A stretch of DNA of 64,000 bases from Parelaphostrongylus tenuis (lineage: Eukaryota > Nematoda > Chromadorea > Rhabditida > Metastrongylidae), in NCBI GenBank assembly GCA_019055375.1, contig JAHQIW010003624.1:124001-188000 (forward strand), read 5' to 3'. Shown here one piece after another: positions 56,046-64,000 of this stretch (positions within the stretch are counted from its first letter, which is position 1; every line of letters begins with the position of its first letter). Under the pieces are notes generated by a model that saw only the letters and a program-made list of their open reading frames with translations, was not told the origin of the DNA and ran no database searches. The translations under genes were made by a program, and so were the position numbers.

Positions 56046-57011
56046 GGAACAGAAAGTCTACAAATAACACTCACATAACGCAATTCATGGCAATCCAACA
56101 AAATCTGAGAGTCTGCTCACTCCGAGAGGGAACTCATTATAACGCTGTCTTACGTCGACATCGACATATCGCTGGATGAAACTGATACGAAATCACCTTT
56201 TGTATGGTGTGGCGATTCAAGATTGATTTTGAACCGAACGAAGCAATTCAAGCAGCAAATGAGAGGACTTTCTGTAATTCTGATATTGTACAAGAGCAGT
56301 ACAATTGCATCTTCTCATTTCATCAACTCCATAACGATCTCTACAAAGGTGCAGCCGGACAGTGGACGAGGAAAAGCCTGTTGACGCGTTCATCTCGCAA
56401 TTTTGTAATGTGTTTCTTTACCTCTAGTCTGTAATAAAAGCAATGAATTGAATCAACATTAACAAGCTGCTATGCGTGAGTCCAACAAGCCTGCACTTTG
56501 AGCAGGTTGAGAACTTTTCATAGTGGTTGATCAAGTTGTTCTATTTTACCCAACGCGCGCACCAATGTCTAATTCAGGAGAGGTGATAAAGTAGCTAAGA
56601 AGATCCTGAGCTTCACACAACCAAAGGACGACGCTAGACTCATATATATGTTCGCAAAAAATTTTTCAAACAGTAGCCTTCGTACGAAAGTGCGATGTTC
56701 TGCCTATCTGAAGGTACTCGCAAACACTAGGTCAATTAGCACATGGGATTTGGTAGAGGTAAAATGATTATTTACCACTAGCCAGCGGTAGACGAGACTT
56801 GATTTTCGTTTGAACCTTCACCCCACTGTCAGTTTTTTCTCAAAAGTAAAATCACCTTGTAGTGCTCACGCACAACGACCAATTTCGTTGAGAATAGTCT
56901 TGAGAGCGAAATCACTTGCTTATCAATGGCAACTACAGCTGGCGTGACTAGAGGTCGACATATCGAACTACTACTAAATGCTTTATAATGATGAATTATT
57001 GAGATCGTACG

Positions 57012-57312
57012 ACGTAAACTCAGCTTAGGGTAAACGATAAAGCTTTCAGCCGCAGTCAATACCTGGGAGATGCGCCGTGCATTTATCTTCAGTTTAGCTT
57101 CGCTTGAAGTGATCTAATGCATATTTGGCCTTTACAATGACTCACTGAGGTCTATCGATGCATCGAGTCAGTGCTGTTCATTCTTCCGGATATAGTTCGG
57201 AATCTAGCGATCTCGGGGAGATGGGCGGCTGGTAACGCATGAACCTGATGTTAAACCATAGACGATGTGTGCAATACCGACCACTTCTAACTACTGCTAC
57301 AACGTGGTCTTA
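57012..57312 (-). repeat. tRNA-derived SINE, copy 13
   Basis: Tail gggtaaacgataaagctttc, body atgcatatttggcctttaca and a degraded head. Confidence 0.75.
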
Positions 57313-58311
57313 AACTCCGCTTGTTATGTAATTAGTGTGCCGCTTACTTCTTAGTCAAGCATTTTTGACTTCCCCAAAGTAGTATGTCTCTAGTGTATTA
57401 CCACCACCTAACTTCCGCACAAACTTTTACGCGCTGACCGTAGATTTGCTCTAACTATCGAATGATGGTCGCAGATGACAGTAGGCCGCCCTCAACATTC
57501 CTCATTTTCAAAATTTTCGAAAGTGAAAAAGTGTGAACTAATTTTATTCTCTGTACTTGCGGAGAGTTTTCGATTAATTGCATCCGTCATGCTTCCACCT
57601 GTTTCAGCGGCTTTTAGTTCACGTCCACTCTTTTTTCAAATAGTCAATTTGAATGCCTAGCATAATAGCGGTCTCGAATGATCAATCTCATTTGTGAGCA
57701 AGGCAAACCTTACTTCAAAACGTCTAACATGACAGTAGTTCAGATTTGTTAAACTTGAGTTATAGGCAGAGCCACCTTGCACCTGAATGGTAATACAGCA
57801 GTCTCGAGACGTAATAGTTGATTTACAAGCAAAGTGAAAGTGGAAATTAGCGAGCTTTGTAATTGTCAATGGCATTTGCTCATATAAGTGCATCAACAAG
57901 GGCTGAACGATTTTCCGGGAAAAGAGACTGAAAGCTGTGTCCCTGCCTCAAAAGTTGCTTACTTTACCTCTATCGTTAATCTTCACGTTTCTTGAAGTTC
58001 CCGACATTCTTGTCTCTGAAATGCATTTTAAAGATGACATATTTAGTGGAGTGAATTATCTCTATATCGGACGTCTCTTCTCGCCGAATGGAATAAATAG
58101 AGAGCTTTAACTCAAGCCGAGATGCCACATGACTCCGTGGCAGCGGAAATATCAAATTGATTGACTGATGTACATCAGCTTCCCAGCATAGTAGTATCCT
58201 CCTGTGTTAGACGTGAGTAGTGATTTTTAACATAGTAGCGAGCACCTAGTACTCTTCTTCGCACTGTAAAGTGATGGGTCAGTTATACGATTCATTTGAA
58301 AATTAGTATAA

Positions 58312-58313
<2 letters not shown>

Positions 58314-58366
<53 letters not shown>
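58314..58366. repeat. (TA)n microsatellite
   Basis: Uninterrupted at repeat of about 50 bases. Confidence 0.95.
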
Positions 58367-58367
<1 letters not shown>

Positions 58368-59020
58368 AGGAGAGCGATTTCAGGACAGCAAGCTTTTCAG
58401 TAGAATGAGCTACAAACCTGGTATCTGACATCTCGCTGTAAGACACACGCGTGTTAATCAAAGCAAAACTGTCTTCCCGTGCCAAAGAGCAATGCTAATG
58501 TTGATATAATGATCTAATTAGATGTCGTTCTTTGGTCAAAAAGGCGAGCAAACACATATCCGAGATGTTCACACCTGAATACAATGCACTAAAGGACAGC
58601 AGCTGATTCTTTGTACTACACCCAATGTGACCTACATACAGACTCTTTCTTAGTCTCGATTTATATGGATCTGTGGGGTGTCTAAATCATTGCCGAGTCA
58701 TGACAGAAAGAATCTAAGTTTTCATTGCTAACTTCCTGCTCAAGCTTAGTGTTCTATCATTTTTCTTGGTAACTCCAAAGCGAAAGTAATTTCTACGTTT
58801 CCAACTCTGGTCACTACGATCTTTTTCCTTGAGTGAAGCCTGTCTGAACCAAGCAGAACCGCCAGTGTTTTCACTTTCCAGTTTATGGTGAAATAAAAAC
58901 TAACATAATTTACTACTACATGAAATCTATTGACTGAAAAAATCGCGTTAACCACAACGATTTGCTAGCACCATAATGTCTCCCCATTCTTTCTACGAAG
59001 TTGATGAAACTGTGGGGAGG

Positions 59021-59067
59021 GTGGCACTGATGAAGCGGGAGATACCGCCGAAGCGTACGCATGCCAC
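59021..59067 (+). ncRNA. Hammerhead-ribozyme-like motif with a compensated stem III
   Basis: Stem I GUGGCA (59021-59026) with UGCCAC (59062-59067), perfect. Core CUGAUGA exact (59027-59033). Stem II GCGG (59035-59038) with CCGC (59045-59048), with an A-C mismatch at its base. GAA 59050-59052. Stem III GCG-UA-CGC: the normal A-U first pair is replaced by G-C. Cleavage base A at 59061. Downstream sequence (cataccaacctc, ggctttaaacat) matches the copy at 19.1 kb, so both belong to one repeat family. Confidence 0.6.
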
Positions 59068-59089
59068 TAACATACCAACCTCAAGGAGG

Positions 59090-60990
59090 CTTTAAACATG
59101 CTCACAGACTGATATAATTTATTTTGTCTCTGCGACGAAGAATGAAAGTAAACATGTGTTAGTAAATTGCAAGACATTCTGCCAGACTGTATAACTGCAA
59201 TCTATAAAGATCAAGATAATACTTTGCTGACAGAAAGTTTTCATTGATGAGTGGAAACAAGAAAAAAAAGTCAGTAGTTTAGCGAGCAATCGGTGAAAGT
59301 TGAAGAGAGCAACTGATTATTCTTCTTATGGCGTGAGGAGTTAAATTCATCATGTTGACATGGCTATGTAGACATATATAGCTGGGGCACTACAAAATAA
59401 CTGCATTGTTGAGTGCAAATGAAGCGTCAAAATTAAACCCTTTTTGCACAAAAATCGGCTTGTCGAGGCTCAATCGAAGACTAACCATTTTCTTTGTGTT
59501 CTAGTAAGCTATCAGTTTTGCCTCCGACGTGCAAGTGCTTGATTCCATGAGAATACCGTCGTTACCAAGACGAAGATATTATATTTACGTCATTAGGTTT
59601 ATTTTTGCTCTATTTCTCTGCATTCGCATTCTTCGTGCATGTTTCTAAAATAGCTGTAAATGATTCTGACACGGCGGCATCACCTTGTTGTTTTTTGAAA
59701 TCTCAAATCTTCACTAGCACATTATGTCAAGACCATAAACTTCTCTGAGATCTCCAGTCCGTCTCAGGCAAATCTTGCAAAACATCATACGTGTATCATC
59801 CAATATCACGTTCTATACGAAATTTTGTTTCTTGGTTACACAGCTTTCGGATAGTCAACATTTGAAATACCGCGAATCGCAGGTACGATGCATCCTATGT
59901 AAATTTAGGGGGAAGTAAGCGATATAGAAATCAAAGTAGAACTCCGTAATCACTCTAACCCTCATCTGTAGGATATCTCTACTTCGTGACGAGAAAATCG
60001 CGTTGATTTTGCAACGCGAGCAGTGATGTACAACGCCCTTTTCAATCTATGTAACATCTACTTTTACATTAGCTGCTTTTTGCTCATGATCATGTTTTAC
60101 CGATTTCTGTAGAGCCTTACTAAGTTAGGAGTGCGTTGGTGAGTGCACGTTGTACAAATTCATTTCCTTATGTAGCTTCGGAGGTTTCCGAAGCAGACTG
60201 TGCCATGTTGTTGCTGTTATCATAACACAAACATCGAATAAGCATATCATTTTCTGTATCATCGATTTGGGCAGCGGTATCTTCTCATAATTGTGCTAGA
60301 GGAAGAACAGATGCTACGTGGATTTTGTTTATTCTGAGTGGATGGTTTATCACTTAAAAATTCATGCAGGTAGTGAAATGTCATATGTAGTCAGAATCTA
60401 TTATTCTTTGCCTATACTAAATCTAATCAGTATCTGCCATGATTTGAGCAAACAGATATCTACATAAGCAAACAATAAACATCCTAAATCGAATCCACTC
60501 CAACCCTAATCCCTAAGGGACGACGTGTACCAGCTGAAGTACACGATTGCTTGAGGGACTTTCTTTATAGCAAACATCCCAAGGGAGTTTTGCTATCATT
60601 TCGGGGACACATGATGATTTAGGCAACGTAGATGGTCCATGACCTTAGAGCGCAAGTGGTACCGCAGAGGTTTGAGGACCTTAGAGAGAAAATGGTCCAA
60701 GTGGCGAGGGCGGCACCCAGCTGCTACCAACATTAACAGGCAGTTCGATCGACGGGCATCATCCGAACGGTCGTCTGACATCACCCGGATCACCTATTAT
60801 CTACTCATTATTGCTATCTCCACATAGTCTCGTTATCGTATAGCTAATTGCTATCATAAGGTTGAGCTCATACAATTGTCAGATGAACTCAATAGAATTG
60901 TGAGCGGAACATATCACTAACGTGGCGGAGCAAACTCACTTAGGCTATGCTCGGCCCAGCATCGCGGTTAAGGGATTCTGCCCACATATA
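59090..60990. other. No recognised gene
   Basis: AT-rich, short frames only. 60596-60830 is more GC-rich, with open frames on both strands but no recognisable domain. Confidence 0.4.
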
Positions 60991-61058
60991 ATCAGTAGTG
61001 ACCCCACTGCTAACACTATATACTCACCCACTGGATCCCACCGCCGATGCTTCTACTT

Positions 61059-61073
61059 GGGGGGGGGGGGGGG
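61059..61073. repeat. G15 homopolymer
   Basis: An unbroken run of 15 G in an otherwise C-rich local context. Confidence 0.9.
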
Positions 61074-61469
61074 ACGAACATAGCAATCCCAAACGGGCTC
61101 CGCCACCTAGTCATGCTCCGTTAATAACAACATTCATGGTATCGTCACACGACGATACATCTCATCAATTACGTACGTCCACTAATTCGCATTATCGTCA
61201 CCAGACAAAACATCATATTCAACGACATATGTTCACATATCGATTTGACGCAACCGTTTGTATATTGTTCCTATGTTATTACAGTAAGATATGTATATTA
61301 TAGGTTGTTTGGTATAACCCATATAGAACGTTTGAGGGTCAGGTCAGTGCGCAGCTAAGGACGATCTAACAATACTCAAATATCGATCGGGTCACTGCCT
61401 GAGACAAATCCAAGGACCACACAGCAAAAACCACTGAACCTCCACCACATTCTCGCAAGGTAATACTTT

Positions 61470-62760
61470 TGATTCAGACACTTGGCAATCATTCAAAAGC
61501 TTATATCTTTGCAAATTTAAGTATGACAGATTTTTGTAAAGAACTTTTTAGTACGTTATAATGGCGAGAATAAAATTATATTCCACACTCAATTTGCTCT
61601 ATTTGCTCGACTGGGGCTTCGGTATGGTTCTTCACAATTGTCTTACAAGTCATTGCATAGCCTAAATCTCGGAATTTTGATGGTGTAAGTGGTTTTTTAA
61701 GAAGGCTGTCATAGAACGCCGTAAAGGGAAAAAGAAGATCAAATTGTAAACCTAAAATGTTAGCCCGTCACTTGGACGTTTGTAGTTGGTATGTTGGTAA
61801 TTTCCGATAAATTTCATACGTCAGAGGTGTCTTTTCGTAACATAAAGAATGGAATATCACGAATGGACCTTTCACAAAAGTTTTTGGTGCAAAGACTACC
61901 CCTCTCGAAGATCTTTTTTGGCGGTGACACCCCGTCATTGTAAGAAAATAAACAAACTTTCAACCCGTTCTGTGCATTTGTATCGCCTGTCTTCCGCGAA
62001 CGTGGCTTCATAGCACATGTTCTACAACTAAACATCTCTAATAAAGGCCTAAGCGAAAATGATTTTAATATGTAACTTGAGTAAGTGTAGGAAGAGCTTG
62101 CGTTCATCATCGCATACGAAACGCTTCCCCTATGAGCACCCATAATAGAAAAAAAAACATATTTTCCGTTCTTTCTAGGCATTTTAGTAATTATCAGATG
62201 GTAGATCTCAAGAAATCGCAAGGCGTATTCTATTTTTCAAAAGATCTTTAAATTAAGCTGTAACAGTGAAAAGAAATTGTTATTTCACACTCAAGTGTCT
62301 TTCGATAAGCGAAGCCTTTCCTTAAAAGTTCAACAAATATTCGATGGCACAAATTTCAGCAAACTCTACAGTATTTTTGGCTTTTCTAAGAAAAAATTCT
62401 TTATCGCTCTGCAACACTAAAATTAAAATTAACTTTAACATGCGGCGCGTATGTCTTCCACCTGCATATGAATGGATTTTACAACATTGGCATCAGCATC
62501 AGCCGTCGCCGTTCAATAAGCAGTTGGTAGCTCAAATCTTGGGGAATGATTTCCATAGTGTGTTTGTTTTTGGAAAAAAGTTTCTTCGTAATTTTGAGCA
62601 ACAGGAATAAAACTATGCTGCTCATCCAAGCATTATACACTAGGCACGGCTTTTCTCCCAGGCTTCCACTTGCATTTCATAGCGCGAATTTCAACAGTCC
62701 GAAGGCATACTTAGTTATTGTGAAAGACTTCTAAGTACGTCTTTGCAACGAAAAGAATAT
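61470..62760. repeat. MITE family A-like fragments
   Basis: caatcattcaaaagcttata (61487), gtcattgcatagcctaaatc (61650) and further diverged units to about 62760. Ends not located. The 135-codon minus frame at 61814-62221 lies inside and has no recognisable domain. Confidence 0.45.
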
Positions 62761-63247
62761 TAAATTTAGCACTTGGCGCGCACCGCACGCCACGTGTCAA
62801 TTACGCTTCGCGGTCGAAGCGGAGCCGAGTTTTAAACTCAATAATCTCTTAGCTGTGACAACGCTCTAAAACGCAATTCTCAAAAATTAGGCTTACCCTT
62901 GAGATTATTTTAATTTGTGCTAGTGAAGAGTCATTGAAAGTCCAAAAAAAAAACCTTCCTTCAGCAAAAGATGCTTGGCAGTAAAAAAGATTCTACTCCA
63001 CCTTTGCAGTTTAGTATAAAAACCATTTGAAAAATAAAATAAAAGACACTTTTCAGATTCTCGAATTCAAGCTGTCGAACATTTGCTAAGACCCAAAAAG
63101 AGAATTAGAAAAAAAAACTTTTTTTGAATAGGGGTGCGGATAGGGAAAAATAGCGAGAATACTTCTTTGCAAACTGCATGGTGCCGGTGTTCCAAGCCTC
63201 TTATTCAAACATGGTTGTCTCTTACCGCTTACGCTTCGCTGTTTCAA

Positions 63248-63360
63248 TAATGTGGAGTGGTGAGCAGAACAAATTCGCGTCAGTCGCGATTCGAACCCAC
63301 ATCTCACTCTTACCAGGAGCGTCTGCTAAACCGTTGCACCAACGACGCTCGTTTTGCACA
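63248..63360 (-). repeat. tRNA-like core (family C), inverted relative to the next element
   Basis: On minus: cgagcgtcgttggtgcaacg A-box region and gtgggttcgaatcgcgactg B-box region. It is the reverse complement of the core inside 63488-63705. Confidence 0.6.
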
Positions 63361-63487
63361 GCACTCTTTTTACTACAACACGCTATCTGTCAACAGCCAA
63401 CCGTCGACGGTCTGGTGAGGCAGCCGCTATCGGCATTGAACACACTTATGTTGACAGATAATGGGCATCAATAATCAATCAAAATTC

Positions 63488-63705
63488 ATTTATTTGACCG
63501 CCGCTTGCGGTGGGTATGATGTTATAATATACCCAATAATGTGGAGCGATGTGCAAAACGAGCGCCGGTGGTGCAACGGTTCAACACACGCTCCCAGAGT
63601 GAGATCTGGTTTCGAATCCCGGCTGACGCAAATGTTTTTGCCCAGCACTCCACATTATTGGGTATATTATAGCGTCATGCCACCGCAAGCGGCGGTCAAA
63701 TAAAT
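63488..63705. mobile_element. MITE with about 58-bp terminal inverted repeats enclosing a tRNA-like core
   Basis: The left end, atttatttgaccgccgcttg and onward to aataatgtggag (63545), is mirrored by ctccacattattgggtatat (63649) through caagcggcggtcaaataaat (63705). The 100-bp centre has a tRNA-like segment with cggtggtgcaacggttcaac and tggtttcgaatcccggctg. Confidence 0.85.
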
Positions 63706-64000
63706 CAATTTCGATCTTTCACTATCCATGAGAATTCACTTTTTCTCGTAAACACCTACTCTGAATAATTGGAAATAAACGAATTATTGATATAAACTTG
63801 GTTATAGTGATAGTGTTCGATGGACACGTATCGAATACAGCATGCATAATATATGTTGATAAATTACTAGCTGTTCTCCAATTTTTATTTACAATGATGA
63901 CTCTTGGGTCATTGAACTAAGAAGAGCAAAACTGATGATTTTTCTTGTGACCCCCTTTGTACAATGCAACACTCTGCAGAAGACATGTACAACTTAACTA

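Noticed and set aside
61814..62221. 135-codon minus-strand frame
   Set aside because: Lies within family A-like repeat sequence, shows no domain or splice context, and its length is within chance for AT-rich DNA.
1..64000. Prokaryotic features such as operons, Shine-Dalgarno sites, CRISPR arrays or integrons
   Set aside because: The sequence is eukaryotic with introns; no regularly spaced direct-repeat array with unique spacers is present.

Overview
The window looks like genomic DNA from a nematode, probably a clade V (strongylid or hookworm-like) worm. The evidence is a split KDM6/UTX gene with nematode-style splice sites, an RTE-type LINE, worm-type Argonaute fragments, TTAGGC telomere-type repeats, and dense tRNA-derived SINEs, mariner relics and MITEs in AT-rich DNA. 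This taxon call is inferred from gene content and was not tested by a search.

Layout. From 1 to about 26.1 kb the minus strand carries one large gene, a KDM6/UTX-type histone H3K27 demethylase homologue (utx-1). I could place 13 exons whose reading phases all join, from 26127 down to the window edge at 1. They cover the N-terminus, the TPR repeats and the start of the linker. The JmjC catalytic domain should lie beyond the left edge. One exon has a single-base homopolymer frameshift. Its introns (8.8, 5.6 and 3.5 kb are the largest) hold tRNA-derived SINEs, MITEs with TATCCCTTTGCGGACGA-type ends, three or four mariner relics, tandem duplications and hammerhead-ribozyme-like motifs. From 26.2 to 34.5 kb I see repeats only, including an inverted-repeat element filled with a GATAGT satellite (32.3-33.0 kb).

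From 34541 to 50462 there is a giant palindrome. Two arms of about 6.3 kb, about 99% identical where I compared them, flank a 3.3 kb spacer. Each arm carries, in mirror order, a decayed PP1-like phosphatase, the 3' end of an Argonaute (PIWI domain) gene, a SINE, and a 5'-truncated RTE reverse transcriptase (open in the left arm, frameshifted in the right). A transcript crossing the palindrome would fold into a long double-stranded RNA containing Argonaute sequence.

From 50.5 to 64 kb I see no confident gene. There are an RTE fragment, SINEs, a decayed mariner, some unassigned coding-like stretches, simple repeats, and a MITE whose terminal repeats enclose a tRNA-like core.

The most unusual signal is a dispersed set of hammerhead-ribozyme-like motifs (near 5.5, 6.2, 19.1, 30.5, 30.7, 43.1 and 59.0 kb). 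They sit in different repeat units, some tandem and some inverted. The copy at 19108-19156 keeps every core nucleotide and all three stems. This resembles the minimal type I hammerheads carried by Penelope-like elements and retrozyme-like repeats, although no Penelope reverse transcriptase is visible here.
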